Below the pieces are notes generated by a model. That model was not told the origin of the DNA and ran no database searches. It worked only from the letters and a program-made list of their open reading frames with translations. Of a DNA stretch of 64,000 nucleotides, positions 27,887 to 37,979 are shown piece by piece (within the stretch, counting starts at the first letter, position 1; every line of letters begins with the position of its first letter). The stretch is from NCBI RefSeq assembly GCF_003731765.1, contig NZ_MOAL01000004.1, positions 372,001 through 436,000 on the forward strand, in the 5' to 3' direction. The position numbers and the translations under genes are program-made. This DNA comes from Pseudomonas chlororaphis. GTDB lineage: Bacteria; Pseudomonadota; Gammaproteobacteria; Pseudomonadales; Pseudomonadaceae.

Positions 27887-30337
27887 TCAGGCCGGCAACG
27901 GGCGGGTTTCTGACAAGGTGGCGGGCTCCGGCACGCGAGGCATGCGGGTCAGGCGCAACGCATTGAGTACCACGGTCAAGGAGCTGACGGACATACCGAT
28001 TGCCGCCCAGATGGGGGTGATCCAGCCGAGGGCGGCGAACGGCAACATGAGGCCATTGTACAGGCCGGCCCACAGCAGGTTCTCGATGATCACTCGACGG
28101 GTGCGTCGCGCCAGACCGAAGGCCTGTACCAGGGCGTCCAGGCGGTTGGACAAGAGCACCGCGTCCGCGCTGGTTTTCGCCAGGTCAGTGGCCGACCCCA
28201 TGGCCACGCTGATGTCCGCCGCCGCCAGCACGGGTACGTCGTTGACCCCGTCGCCGAGCATCAGCACCTTGCGCCCTTGCCGATGCAGGTCTTGCAGCAC
28301 CTGCAACTTGTCATCGGGGCGCAGGCCGCCACGGGCCTGGTCAATCCCCAGCTCCGCCGCAACACTGGCGACCATCGGCGAGCTGTCGCCGGACAGCAGC
28401 AGGGTCTGCCAGCCTCGGGCCTTGCAGGCCGCCAGCAGGGCCGGGGCGTCGGCCCGCAGGCGGTCGTCGAGGACCAGCCAGGCCAGGGCGCCTTGAGCGT
28501 CACCGAGCAGCAGCCATTGACCGGCTTCTTCAGGCATCGGCGGGACCGCGCAGCCGCTGAGCTCACAGACAAACGCCGGTTGGCCGATCCGCAGACGTTG
28601 CTCGCCGACCTGGCCTTCGAGGCCAAGTCCGGGCGCGCTGGTGACGTCTTCGGCAGCCTGGGGGGCTCGACCGAAAGCACGGGCAATCGGGTGTTCGGAG
28701 CGATTTTCCAGGGCCGCAGCCAGGCCCAGACACTGGTCGCTGTCCAGGTCTCGCAACGGGCGTATGGCGCGCAAGGCCAGGCGCCCCTCGGTGAGGGTGC
28801 CGGTCTTGTCGAAAATCACCGTGTCGATCTGGTTCAAGCCTTCCAGCACATGGCCGCGGGTCAGCAGCAGGCCGAGTTTGTGCAGGGTGCCGGTGGCCGC
28901 GGTCAAGGCGGTCGGCGTTGCCAGGGACAGCGCGCAAGGGCAGGTGGCGACCAGCATCGCCAGGACAATCCAGAAGGCCCGGGACGGATCCAGCTCCCAC
29001 CACAACAGGCCGATGGCGGCCGCAGCAATCAGCGACAGCAGGAGAAACCACTGGGCGGCGCGATCGGCGATTTCCGCCAGCCGGGGTTTTTCCGCCTGGG
29101 CGCGATCCAGCAGGCGCACGATGGCCGAGAGGCGAGTGTCCTGGCCCAGGGCCAGGACTTCCACGGTCAGCGCGCCTTCGACGTTCAGCGTGCCGGCGGT
29201 GACCGCATCGCCCTGGTTGCGCGGTTGTGGCAGGTATTCGCCGGTGAGCAGGGATTCGTCAATGCTCGACTGGCCGTCGAGGATCTTGCCGTCCGCCGGC
29301 AGGATGGCGCCGGGGTGCACCAGCACCCGATCCCCCAGGCGCAGCTCACTGAGCAGGATGCGTTCGCTCTGGCCGTCGTCGCTCAAGCGCAGGCATGAAG
29401 CCGGCAGCAGGTTGACCAGTTGCGCGGTGGCCGCGGCAGTGCGCTCCCGGGCCCGGCGCTCCAGGTAACGGCCGGCCAGCAGGAACAGGGCGAACATGCC
29501 CACGGCATCGAAATACAGCTCGCCGACGCCGGTGATGGCACTCCAGATCCCCGCCAGGTAGGCCGCGCCGATGGCCAGGGACACCGACACGTCCATGGTC
29601 AGGTGGCGGGTTCGCAGGTCGCGCATGGCGCCCTTGAAGAACGGCGCACAGCTATAGAAGACGATGGGGGTGGTGAGGAACAGCGCGACCCAGCGCAGGA
29701 TGGTGTGCAGCTCCGGGCTCAGGTCGATATTGAATTCTGGCCATGTGGCCATGGTTGCCATCATTGCCTGGAACCACAGCAGGCCCGCTACGCCCAGTTG
29801 GCGCAGCGCCAGGCGGTTTTCGCTGGCCAGTTGTTCGCTGGCGCGGTCGGCTTGGTAGGGGTGGGCGGCGTAACCGATCTGGCGCAGCTCGCTGAGCACC
29901 TGGCTCAAGGGCAGCTCACTGTCGGCCCAGCGCACGTGCAGGCGGTGGTTGGACAGATTCAGCCGCGCCTCGGCCACGGCCGGCAGGCTGCGCAGGTGTT
30001 TTTCGATCAGCCAGCCACAGGCGGCGCAACTGATGCCTTCCATCAACAGGGTGGTTTCTGCCAGTTCACCGTCATGACGCACAAAGGGCTGCTGCACGTC
30101 GGGGCGGTCATAGAGCGCCAGCTCGTCCACCAGTTGCACCGGCAGGGCTTGGGGGTTGGCGGAAGCTTCACTGCGATGGCTGTAGTAGCTCTCCAGGCCG
30201 CCGGCGACGATCGCCTCGGCCACGGCCTGGCAGCCCGGGCAGCAGAATTCACGGTTGGCGCCAAGAACGACGGCGGTGAACCGGCTGCCGGCAGGGACCG
30301 GCAGGGCGCAGTGGTAACAGGGCAGGGGCTCGGTCAT
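27887..30337 (-). CDS. ccoI: Copper-translocating P-type ATPase for oxidase assembly (CcoI)
   Basis: An 816-residue P1B ATPase that exports copper for incorporation into cbb3 oxidase. The N-terminal cysteine cluster (LPCYHCALP and REFCCPGCQAVAE) is followed by a metal-binding domain with EGISCAACGWLIEKH. The membrane region carries VATCPCALSLATPTALTAA. The phosphorylation motif is DTVIFDKTGTLTEG, and the hinge motif is MLGDGVNDVPVLAAADISVA. It lies between ccoH and ccoS in the usual GHIS order. The genes probably share one transcript from ccoG, although a REP hairpin separates ccoH from ccoI. Confidence 0.95.
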   Translation of the reverse strand: MTEPLPCYHCALPVPAGSRFTAVVLGANREFCCPGCQAVAEAIVAGGLESYYSHRSEASANPQALPVQLVDELALYDRPDVQQPFVRHDGELAETTLLMEGISCAACGWLIEKHLRSLPAVAEARLNLSNHRLHVRWADSELPLSQVLSELRQIGYAAHPYQADRASEQLASENRLALRQLGVAGLLWFQAMMATMATWPEFNIDLSPELHTILRWVALFLTTPIVFYSCAPFFKGAMRDLRTRHLTMDVSVSLAIGAAYLAGIWSAITGVGELYFDAVGMFALFLLAGRYLERRARERTAAATAQLVNLLPASCLRLSDDGQSERILLSELRLGDRVLVHPGAILPADGKILDGQSSIDESLLTGEYLPQPRNQGDAVTAGTLNVEGALTVEVLALGQDTRLSAIVRLLDRAQAEKPRLAEIADRAAQWFLLLSLIAAAAIGLLWWELDPSRAFWIVLAMLVATCPCALSLATPTALTAATGTLHKLGLLLTRGHVLEGLNQIDTVIFDKTGTLTEGRLALRAIRPLRDLDSDQCLGLAAALENRSEHPIARAFGRAPQAAEDVTSAPGLGLEGQVGEQRLRIGQPAFVCELSGCAVPPMPEEAGQWLLLGDAQGALAWLVLDDRLRADAPALLAACKARGWQTLLLSGDSSPMVASVAAELGIDQARGGLRPDDKLQVLQDLHRQGRKVLMLGDGVNDVPVLAAADISVAMGSATDLAKTSADAVLLSNRLDALVQAFGLARRTRRVIIENLLWAGLYNGLMLPFAALGWITPIWAAIGMSVSSLTVVLNALRLTRMPRVPEPATLSETRPLPA

Positions 30338-30365
30338 CGGGATTCTATATCGTCTGGAAGGGCGT

Positions 30366-30414
30366 CATCGCCGGCAAGCCGACACCTGCACAGAGGGGCG
30401 GCTTGCCGGCGATG
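30366..30414. repeat. REP-type palindrome between ccoH and ccoI
   Basis: CATCGCCGGCAAGCC (30366-30380) and GGCTTGCCGGCGATG (30400-30414) form a 15-bp perfect stem. The GCTTGCCGGCGA core matches the other REPs in this window. It lies inside the GHIS operon and could modulate downstream message levels. Confidence 0.78.
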
Positions 30415-30423
30415 GTCAGGCGC

Positions 30424-30963
30424 TTACTTCTTCAGGTCTTCCGCGCCTTGCAGCGGCTCGTCGCCCAGCAGCAGGTCCTTGTCGTGGCTGACCTGCTCTT
30501 CTTCGAACATGCGCCAGGTTTTTTCACCTTCCACTCCCAGCAATTCGACAAAGCGCCGGCCTTCGATCCGATCGGTCAGTTGACCAATGTAGCGGCCTTG
30601 CTCGGTTTCACTGCGGGTCAGGCTGATCTTGCGATCTTTTTCGGGCTGGGTCGGGGAAATCAGATTCAGCTCCAGGGTCTTGGGCTGGCTGTTGCCACTC
30701 AAGCGCAACTCGACTTCGCCGGTCACTTCGTCCAGGTGCACGCTGGCACGCATCTGCAGGGTCTGGGCCAGCAGTTCACGGTCGAGGGAGCGGTTGATGC
30801 CTTTTCCGGCCTCGTAATAGTTGTCGTTGACCAGGTTGTCCGGGTTGTTCACGGCGATGGTCACCATGGACAGAGTCAAGGTCACCGAGCAGGCGAGGAT
30901 ACCGATGATGATCCAGGGCCAGAGGTGCTTGTACCAGGGGCTTGTGGCGGTGGCTGTGGGCAT
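30424..30963 (-). CDS. ccoH: cbb3 oxidase assembly protein CcoH (FixH family)
   Basis: A 179-residue membrane-anchored periplasmic protein needed for stable cbb3 oxidase. The single N-terminal helix is WPWIIIGILACSVTLTLSMV. The periplasmic FixH domain follows (DNLVNDNYYEAGKGINRSLD). The ATG at 30963 has an AGAGAAG ribosome site; a GTG two codons upstream is an alternative. It starts 11 bases after the end of ccoG. Confidence 0.92.
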   Translation of the reverse strand: MPTATATSPWYKHLWPWIIIGILACSVTLTLSMVTIAVNNPDNLVNDNYYEAGKGINRSLDRELLAQTLQMRASVHLDEVTGEVELRLSGNSQPKTLELNLISPTQPEKDRKISLTRSETEQGRYIGQLTDRIEGRRFVELLGVEGEKTWRMFEEEQVSHDKDLLLGDEPLQGAEDLKK

Positions 30964-30974
30964 GATCACTTCTC

Positions 30975-32390
30975 TTAACGAACTTGTGGGCCGATGAAGC
31001 GGCTTTTGGCTTCAACGTGGACGCTGTCATCGTCGGCGTCCTTGAGGATGAACTTCACTTCGTTGGCGCTCGAGGGCAGTTGCTCAGGGGCGCTGGAGAG
31101 CTCCACCGGCATGCTGACGATATCGCCGGCGGCCACGTGGATCTCGCGCTTGCCTTGCAGTTTGAGGTCCGGCAGGCCCGAGGCGTCCAGCACATAGGTG
31201 TGGTCGCGCTGGTCCTTGTTCATGATCTTCAAGCTGTAGACGTTCTCGATCCGGCCTTCGGCGTTCTCGCGGTACAGGACCCGGTCCTTGCTGACGTCGA
31301 AACCCACCAGCGAGCGCATGAAGAACGCCGTCACCAGCAGGCTGATCATGGCCAGCAGCACCAAGGCATAGCCGATCAGGCGCGGACGCAGTTTATGGGT
31401 TTTCTGCCCGGAGAGGTTGTGCTCGGTGGTGTAGCTGATGAGGCCGCGGGGGTACTCCATCTTGTCCATGATGCTGTCGCAGGCGTCGATGCAGGCGGCG
31501 CAGCCAATGCACTCGATTTGCAGGCCGTCCCGAATGTCGATACCCGTAGGGCAGACCTGGACGCACATGGTGCAGTCGATGCAGTCTCCCAGGCCCTGCG
31601 CCTTGTAGTCGGCGCCTTTCTTGCGAGGGCCACGGGTCTCGCCGCGGCGTGGATCGTAGGAAACGATCAGGGTGTCTTTGTCGAACATCACGCTCTGGAA
31701 GCGCGCATAGGGGCACATGTAGATGCACACTTGCTCGCGCAGCCAGCCGGCGTTGCCGTAGGTGGCGAGGGTGAAGAAACCCACCCAGAAGTACGACCAG
31801 CCATCGGCCTGGCCGGTGAAGAACTCGATGACCAGCTCACGAATGGGCGAGAAGTAGCCGACAAAGGTCATGCCGGTGACAAAGCCGATCAGCAGCCACA
31901 GGCTATGTTTGCCCAGTTTGCGCAGGAACTTGTTGGCGCTCATGGGCGCCTTGTCGAGTTTGATGCGTTGGTTGCGGTCGCCTTCAGTGACCTTTTCGCA
32001 CCACATGAAAATCCACGTCCAGACGCTTTGCGGGCAGGTGTAGCCGCACCACACGCGGCCAGCGTAAACCGTGATGAAGAATAGGCCGAAGGCGGCGATG
32101 ATCAGCAGCCCGGAGAGCAGGATGAAGTCCTGGGGCCAGAAGGTGGCGCCGAAGATGAAGAATTTTCGCTCCGGCAGGTTCCACCAGACGGCCTGGTGGC
32201 CACCCCAGTTGAGCCAGACGGTGCCGAAGTACAGGAGGAACAGACCGGCGCCACCCATCATCCGCAGGTTGCGGAAGAGACCGGTGAAGGCGCGTGTGTA
32301 GATTTTTTCCCGGGAGGCGTAGAGGTCGACGCTTTGAGTCGTGTTTTTGGCAGGCGGTGTAACGTCGTGTACAGGAATCTGATTGCTCAT
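30975..32390 (-). CDS. ccoG: cbb3 oxidase accessory ferredoxin-like protein CcoG (FixG family)
   Basis: A 471-residue polytopic membrane protein with two 4Fe-4S clusters, thought to reduce copper for oxidase assembly. About five helices are seen. The Fe-S motifs are CIDCTMCVQVCP and ECIGCAACIDACD around residue 270. The family segments MCPYARFQSVMFDKDTLIVS and YTCPQSVWTWIFMWCE are present. A tandem ATG at 32393 is an equal candidate. It is the first gene of the GHIS operon. A RegA-like site and an imperfect Anr site lie upstream. Confidence 0.95.
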   Translation of the reverse strand: MSNQIPVHDVTPPAKNTTQSVDLYASREKIYTRAFTGLFRNLRMMGGAGLFLLYFGTVWLNWGGHQAVWWNLPERKFFIFGATFWPQDFILLSGLLIIAAFGLFFITVYAGRVWCGYTCPQSVWTWIFMWCEKVTEGDRNQRIKLDKAPMSANKFLRKLGKHSLWLLIGFVTGMTFVGYFSPIRELVIEFFTGQADGWSYFWVGFFTLATYGNAGWLREQVCIYMCPYARFQSVMFDKDTLIVSYDPRRGETRGPRKKGADYKAQGLGDCIDCTMCVQVCPTGIDIRDGLQIECIGCAACIDACDSIMDKMEYPRGLISYTTEHNLSGQKTHKLRPRLIGYALVLLAMISLLVTAFFMRSLVGFDVSKDRVLYRENAEGRIENVYSLKIMNKDQRDHTYVLDASGLPDLKLQGKREIHVAAGDIVSMPVELSSAPEQLPSSANEVKFILKDADDDSVHVEAKSRFIGPQVR

Positions 32391-32434
32391 CATTGCATCC
32401 CACGGCAGTGGAAAAATGCCCCGATCAGTACGTG

Positions 32435-32448
32435 CCGATCGCGGTCAA
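32435..32448 (-). promoter_or_regulatory. Imperfect Anr-like site upstream of ccoG
   Basis: On the minus strand the sequence is TTGACCGCGATCGG, which keeps one TTGAC half and part of the ATCAA half. It lies 45 bases before ccoG, closer than usual for a -41.5 activator site with a leader. Low confidence. Confidence 0.3.
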
Positions 32449-32500
32449 AAAGAGGTCTTGCAGTGGCGCAATGATACGCCTGTCCCTCTGGCGCACGGGT

Positions 32501-32515
32501 GCGACCTTTGGTCGC
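32501..32515. promoter_or_regulatory. GCGAC-N5-GTCGC site upstream of ccoG
   Basis: GCGAC-CTTTG-GTCGC is a perfect 5-bp inverted repeat about 110 bases before ccoG. The GCGNC...GNCGC form is like that bound by RegA/PrrA redox regulators, whose Pseudomonas counterpart is RoxR. A second near-identical copy is at 36953-36967 in the other cco intergenic region. Confidence 0.5.
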
Positions 32516-32595
32516 GTTGGGGGAAATCAATTGATAGTGTAATGACTTGAATCAATTGACATGTGCAGTATGGACGGTTTTCAGCGCCCCACGCT

Positions 32596-33006
32596 TCAAT
32601 CCTGCCACGGATTGAGCAGGCGTACGCCGCAATGTTCGAAGTCTGCCACGTTGCGCGTAACCACGGTCAGCCCGTGGACCAGAGCGGTCGCAGCAATTAA
32701 TGCACCGCACTCGTTGCTGCGGTCCGCTATGTGCAATTGAGCGCAGCGCAACGCCACTTCATTGTCGATGGGCAGAATGCGCCCCGTGACAGCTAGCAGC
32801 ACTCGGCGTTCCAGCCAAGAGCGTAGCAACGCACCTTGATCCGGGTCGCGGCGCTCCACCCGCAGTATTCCGGTTTCCAGTTCCAGCAAGGTGATGGCCG
32901 AGAGAAACAGCCGGTTCGGCGTTATGCCATGGGCCCAGACCTTGACCCCATGATTGGCGTTGGGCTTGCGCAGTTCGGAGATCAAGTTGGTGTCGAGCAG
33001 GAACAT
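32596..33006 (-). CDS. PIN-domain VapC/FitB-like toxin, probably inactive
   Basis: A 136-residue PIN-domain protein like VapC/FitB RNases, which cut RNA as the toxin of a toxin-antitoxin pair. MFLLDTNLISELRKP carries the first catalytic Asp, LLELETG the Glu, and RNVADFE a later Asp. The segment after residue 95 reads NECGALIAATALVHGLTVVT. Family members usually have Asp where Gly101 is here (ERDALIAATA pattern), so a metal ligand seems lost. The upstream antitoxin frame is deleted and lacks a start. The gene sits alone between ccoG and the cco1 operon, and decay rather than activity is likely. Confidence 0.75.
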   Translation of the reverse strand: MFLLDTNLISELRKPNANHGVKVWAHGITPNRLFLSAITLLELETGILRVERRDPDQGALLRSWLERRVLLAVTGRILPIDNEVALRCAQLHIADRSNECGALIAATALVHGLTVVTRNVADFEHCGVRLLNPWQD

Positions 33007-33155
33007 CAGGTCAGGTCCGTTTCGCGAGGAGAAATCGCTGCGCGCTCCGTGCTGAATTCGATGTCTGCCACCTCCGGCATGCTCAACATCTCGACGATGC
33101 TGACATTGAGGCCGCTTGTGTCCTGGTTGAACACGCGACTGGAAAGTGTGGTGAT
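33006..33155 (-). pseudogene. Remnant of a Phd/YefM-type antitoxin gene
   Basis: Reading the minus strand in the frame that ends one base into the toxin ATG gives 49 residues. They start with ITTLSSRVFNQDTSG and end LSMPEVADIEF...ETDLT. The first part resembles the N-terminus of Phd/YefM DNA-binding antitoxins and the last part resembles their C-terminal toxin-binding tail (SIVEMLSMPEVADIEF). The roughly 35-residue middle is missing in frame. No ATG is present and a stop lies just upstream, so translation is doubtful (GTG at codon 8 is the only usual start). The overlapping stop and start (TGATG) is typical of such operons. Confidence 0.6.
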
Positions 33156-33259
33156 GGTCGGGGCCTGCCTGCTGGGTCAATGTAGAAACGTTACTGTCGC
33201 GCCTCTGATCAAACAATTATCCAGCGGGGCAGGGCGACATAACGCTAGTTGTGCCAGGT

Positions 33260-33300
33260 AAAAAAAAACGGCCCCGCCAATGCTGATTGGCGGGGCCGTT
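33260..33300 (-). terminator. Intrinsic terminator of the cco1 operon
   Basis: A 15-bp perfect stem (33267-33281 with 33286-33300) around a 4-base loop, followed on the minus strand by a run of eight or more T. It lies just past the ccoP1 stop and is very strong. Confidence 0.9.
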
Positions 33301-33324
33301 CGGTGTTGCGTTCAGGCGTGTGCC

Positions 33325-34302
33325 TTACTTGGCTTCTTCCGCCTTGTCACCGTGGGACAGGCTATAGACGTAAGCCGCCAGCAGGTGAACCTTGTCGTTG
33401 CCTTGCAGTTGTTCCTGGGCAGGCATCTGGCCCTGGCGGCCGTAACGGATGGTCTGCTGCAGTTGCGCGAAGCTCGAACCGTAGATAAAGGCGCCCGGGT
33501 GAGTCAGGTTTGGGGCGCCCATTGCTGGGGTGCCTTTACCTTCCGGCCCATGGCATACGGCGCAGTTAGCGGCGAACAGCTTCTGGCCGTTGGCTGGGTC
33601 GGCTTTTACGCCTTCAGGCAGTTTGCGGCCGTCGAGGTTGGTCAGGACAAACGCTGCGACATCGCTGACGCCTTGCTCTTTGATCACGTCCAGCCAGGCC
33701 GGCATCACTGCATGGCGACCGCCCATGATGGTGGTCTTGATGGTTTCCGGCTCACCGCCCCAGCGCCAGTCGGCGTCGGTCAGGTTCGGGAAGCCATAGG
33801 CACCCTTGGCGTCGGACCCGTGGCACACCGAGCAGTTGGAGGCGAACAGGCGACCGCCCATTTTCAGGGCTTGCGGGTCCTTGGCCACTTCTTCAATGGG
33901 CATCGATGCGAATTTGGCGAAAATCGGCCCAAACTTGGCGTCCGACTTGGCCATTTCCTTTTCCCACTCGTGCACACCGGTCCAGCCGGACTGGCCGTTG
34001 GCGAACTCGGTTTTCTTGTCGTTATCCAGGTAGGCGTAGCCCGGCAACAGGCCTTTCCAGTTACCCAGGCCCGGGTACAGCACCAGGTAACCCAGGGCGA
34101 AGATGATGGTGCCGACAAACAGCATGAACCACCATTTCGGCAGCGGGTTGTCGTACTCCTCGATCCCGTCGAACGAGTGGCCAACCGTCTCGTCGGTCTG
34201 CTCGGCGCGCTGGCCCTTGCGGGTCGACAGCAGCAGCCAGGTCAGGGCGAAGATGGTACCCAGACTGAGGACTGTGACGTACAGACTCCAGAACGTAGTC
34301 AT
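33325..34302 (-). CDS. ccoP1: cbb3 oxidase di-haem subunit CcoP, copy 1
   Basis: A 325-residue membrane-anchored dihaem cytochrome c that passes electrons to the CcoNO core. Near the N-terminus are membrane segments ([18 protein letters not shown] and [20 protein letters not shown]). The two haem sites are [15 protein letters not shown] and [17 protein letters not shown]. Methionine axial ligands are likely in the [10 protein letters not shown] and [10 protein letters not shown] stretches. It is the last gene of ccoN1O1Q1P1, overlapping ccoQ1 by four bases and ending before a strong terminator. It is closely similar to ccoP2 at 37032. Confidence 0.96.
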   Translation of the reverse strand: MTTFWSLYVTVLSLGTIFALTWLLLSTRKGQRAEQTDETVGHSFDGIEEYDNPLPKWWFMLFVGTIIFALGYLVLYPGLGNWKGLLPGYAYLDNDKKTEFANGQSGWTGVHEWEKEMAKSDAKFGPIFAKFASMPIEEVAKDPQALKMGGRLFASNCSVCHGSDAKGAYGFPNLTDADWRWGGEPETIKTTIMGGRHAVMPAWLDVIKEQGVSDVAAFVLTNLDGRKLPEGVKADPANGQKLFAANCAVCHGPEGKGTPAMGAPNLTHPGAFIYGSSFAQLQQTIRYGRQGQMPAQEQLQGNDKVHLLAAYVYSLSHGDKAEEAK

Positions 34303-34484
34303 TCTTTGTTACTCCTAGAAGCTTGCTCGACGTGCTTGATAGCTTCGGGATCATCCGCGAAGGGCAACAAGGTCGCGTCTTCAAACTCGGACTTGCGTTT
34401 GGGGCTGAACACCCACAGCGCCAGGCCGATGAAGGCCACCATCACTACAACGGTGCCCAGGCCTCGAATCATCCCGATATCCAT
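34299..34484 (-). CDS. ccoQ1: cbb3 oxidase small subunit CcoQ, copy 1
   Basis: A 61-residue protein with one helix ([20 protein letters not shown]) and a short charged tail beginning [20 protein letters not shown]. CcoQ stabilises the CcoNOP complex. It overlaps ccoP1 by ATGA and starts five bases after ccoO1. Family members of this size have little sequence, so position is the main evidence. Confidence 0.9.
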   Translation of the reverse strand: MDIGMIRGLGTVVVMVAFIGLALWVFSPKRKSEFEDATLLPFADDPEAIKHVEQASRSNKE

Positions 34485-34489
34485 CTAGA

Positions 34490-35097
34490 TCACCGTTTGC
34501 TTTTGATGATGGTGCCCAGGCCTTGCAGATAGGCCACCAGCGCGTCCATTTCGGTTTTGCCCTTCACAGCATCCTTGGCGCCGGCGATGTCTTCGTCGGT
34601 GTAAGGGACGCCGAGCGTGCGCAAGACTTCCATTTTCTTCGCGGTGTCTTTGCCGTCGAGCTTGTTTTCCACGAGGAACGGGTAAGCCGGCATTTTCGAC
34701 TCGGGCACCACGTTGCGCGGGTTGTACAAGTGCGCACGCTGCCAATCATCGGAGTAACGACCGCCTACGCGGGCCAGGTCCGGGCCGGTACGTTTGGAGC
34801 CCCAGAGGAATGGGTGATCCCAGACGCTTTCACCGGCTACCGAGTAGTGGCCATAACGTTCGGTTTCAGCGCGGAACGGACGGATCATCTGCGAGTGGCA
34901 GCCGACACAGCCGTTGGCGATGTAGACGTCGCGGCCTTCCAGTTCCAGTGCGGTGCGAGGCTTCATGCCTTCCACCGGCTTGTTGGTGACGTCCTGGAAG
35001 AACAGCGGGACGATTTGGGTCAGGCCGCCGATGCTGACGGCGATGACCATGAAGAAGGCCAGCAGGCCGATATTCTTCTCGACTACTTCGTGCTTCA

Positions 35098-35098
<1 letters not shown>
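34490..35098 (-). CDS. ccoO1: cbb3 oxidase mono-haem subunit CcoO, copy 1
   Basis: A 202-residue membrane-anchored c-type cytochrome that carries electrons from CcoP to CcoN. It starts [20 protein letters not shown], the anchoring helix. The haem site is [40 protein letters not shown] and [16 protein letters not shown] supply the Met-ligand region. Its start overlaps the end of ccoN1. It is nearly identical in most stretches to the second copy. Confidence 0.96.
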
Positions 35099-36540
<1,442 letters not shown>

Positions 36541-36625
36541 TCTAAGGTTCCACGGTTTTGATGTTTTATTAGGATTAAAATTCGGCCGCAAGTATGGAGA
36601 AAGCAGGGGGTCATTGCAACGCGCC

Positions 36626-36639
36626 ATGACCTGGGTCAA
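36626..36639 (-). promoter_or_regulatory. Weak Anr-like site upstream of ccoN1
   Basis: TTGACCCAGGTCAT on the minus strand, a TTGAC-N4-GTCAA-type palindrome with one mismatch, 86 bases before ccoN1. It departs from the TTGAT/ATCAA optimum more than the hemN and ccoN2 sites do. Confidence 0.4.
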
Positions 36640-36952
36640 TGCTTTACAGCGCTTATTCTGCGGCCTTTCCATGTGCCGAGTAGGGACAAAAATGCCCTGT
36701 CAGAAAATGTCACAGCGGACGATAAAAACGAGGGTCCAGGTTAGTTGTAACCGGGTGTGTGGAAGAAGGCCGAATAGCTGACAGGCGGTAAGTCTCACGA
36801 CAGCCGGTAGATACCAGCCTTTGCGGTCTGTCATCGAACCTGAGCTTCGAACTTAACGGCTACCGTTGGCCTGTGACCGGCCGTTGCCAGTCCACTTCGG
36901 GGTGAGCTTAGACCCGAATCCGATGAGTGGAAAGGCGTACCTTTGAAGGGGT

Positions 36953-36967
36953 GCGACACTTGGTCGC
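36953..36967. promoter_or_regulatory. Second GCGAC-N5-GTCGC site, between the cco operons
   Basis: TGCGAC-ACTTG-GTCGCA extends the same inverted repeat seen at 32501-32515 to 6 bp per arm. It lies 413 bases before ccoN1 and just beyond ccoP2. Repetition of the site in the cco region supports a shared regulator. Confidence 0.5.
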
Positions 36968-36990
36968 AAAGAGGCAGGGGGCGTTTCAAG

Positions 36991-37024
36991 CGGCAAGCTG
37001 CAAGTGAAAACTCACAGCTTGCCG
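36991..37024 (-). terminator. Hairpin after ccoP2
   Basis: CGGCAAGCTG (36991-37000) pairs with CAGCTTGCCG (37015-37024), a 10-bp perfect stem eight bases past the ccoP2 stop. There is no strong T-run, so it could be a processing or decay barrier as well as a terminator. Confidence 0.5.
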
Positions 37025-37031
37025 TTGATTT

Positions 37032-37979
37032 TTACGGCTGGTTTTCAGCTTGAGGCGGGTTATTGCTGGTGTGGGAGAGGCTGTACACGTAAGCCGCCAG
37101 CAGTTGCACTTTGTCGTTGCCGAGCAGTTCGTTCTGCGCTGGCATATGGCCCTGGCGACCATGGCGAATGGTCTGCTGCAACTGCGCCAGGCCTGTGCCG
37201 TAGATGAAACCGGCGGGTTGGGTCAGGTCCGGTGCGCCCATGATCGCGGTGCCTTTGCCGTTGGCGCCGTGGCAGGCTACGCAAGTGGTGCTGAACGCCA
37301 GTTGGCCGGCTTGCAGGTCGGCGTTGCTGTCTTCAGGCAGGGGCAGGCCGGCCAACTCATGACGCACATACGCCGCGACGTTCTTCACGCCGTCTTCCTT
37401 GAGCACTTCGCCCCAGGCGGGCATCGCCGCCATGCGCCCACCGAGGATGGTGGTCTTGATGGTTTCGGCATCGCCACCCCAGCGCCAGATGTTGTCGGCC
37501 AGGTTAGGGAAGCCGAATGCGCCCTTGGCATCCGAGCCGTGGCACACCGAGCAGTTGGAGGCGAACAGGCGACCGCCCATTTTCAGCGCTTGTGGGTCCT
37601 TGGCCACCTCCTCCACGGGCATGGCGGCAAATTTGGCGAAGATCGGGCCGAACTTGGTGTCGGCCTTGGCCATTTCCTTTTCCCATTCCTTGGTCTGGGT
37701 CCAGCCGTCCTCATAGCCCGGCAGGATGCCTTTCCAGTTGCCCAGGCCAGGGTAGAGGATCAGGTAGCCCACGGCGAACACCAGGGTGCCGGCGAACAGC
37801 ATGAACCACCACTGTGGCAGCGGGTTGTCGTACTCCTCGATGCCGTCGAAGGCGTGGCCCATGGTCTGGTCGACACTGCCCTTGGTTTCACCTTTGCGGG
37901 TCCCGATCAACAGCCAGGTCAGGCCGATCAGGCTGCCAATGGTCAGTACGCAGATCCATGCACTCCAGAAGGTAGTCAT
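37032..37979 (-). CDS. ccoP2: cbb3 oxidase di-haem subunit CcoP, copy 2
   Basis: A 315-residue dihaem cytochrome c paralogous to CcoP1. Haem sites are [15 protein letters not shown] and [17 protein letters not shown]. The N-terminal helices are [20 protein letters not shown] and [20 protein letters not shown]. Unlike copy 1 it lacks about ten residues after LLPGYED and ends [14 protein letters not shown]. It overlaps ccoQ2 by four bases. The first haem region is almost the same as copy 1, whereas the second domain has diverged more. Confidence 0.96.
   Translation of the reverse strand: MTTFWSAWICVLTIGSLIGLTWLLIGTRKGETKGSVDQTMGHAFDGIEEYDNPLPQWWFMLFAGTLVFAVGYLILYPGLGNWKGILPGYEDGWTQTKEWEKEMAKADTKFGPIFAKFAAMPVEEVAKDPQALKMGGRLFASNCSVCHGSDAKGAFGFPNLADNIWRWGGDAETIKTTILGGRMAAMPAWGEVLKEDGVKNVAAYVRHELAGLPLPEDSNADLQAGQLAFSTTCVACHGANGKGTAIMGAPDLTQPAGFIYGTGLAQLQQTIRHGRQGHMPAQNELLGNDKVQLLAAYVYSLSHTSNNPPQAENQP

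Larger units (their letters stand above)
36541..37031. other. 490-base spacer between the tandem cco operons
   Basis: This gap holds the ccoN1 promoter region, a possible Anr site at 36626-36639, a RegA-like site at 36953-36967 and a hairpin at 36991-37024. I see no credible coding frame. The segment 36780-36950 has several short inverted repeats (for example AACGGC/GCCGTT pairs near 36855-36885) and could hold a small RNA or leader, but nothing recognisable. Confidence 0.4.

Noticed and set aside
32520..32570. AATCAATTGA direct repeats resembling Anr half-sites before ccoG
   Set aside because: The two copies (near 32527 and 32554) do not form TTGAT-N4-ATCAA with correct spacing; they are kept only as an AT-rich promoter-like stretch.
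36780..36960. Possible tRNA-like or CRISPR-like segment in the cco spacer
   Set aside because: No cloverleaf, CCA end or T-loop consensus, and no regular direct repeats; only short inverted repeats are seen.
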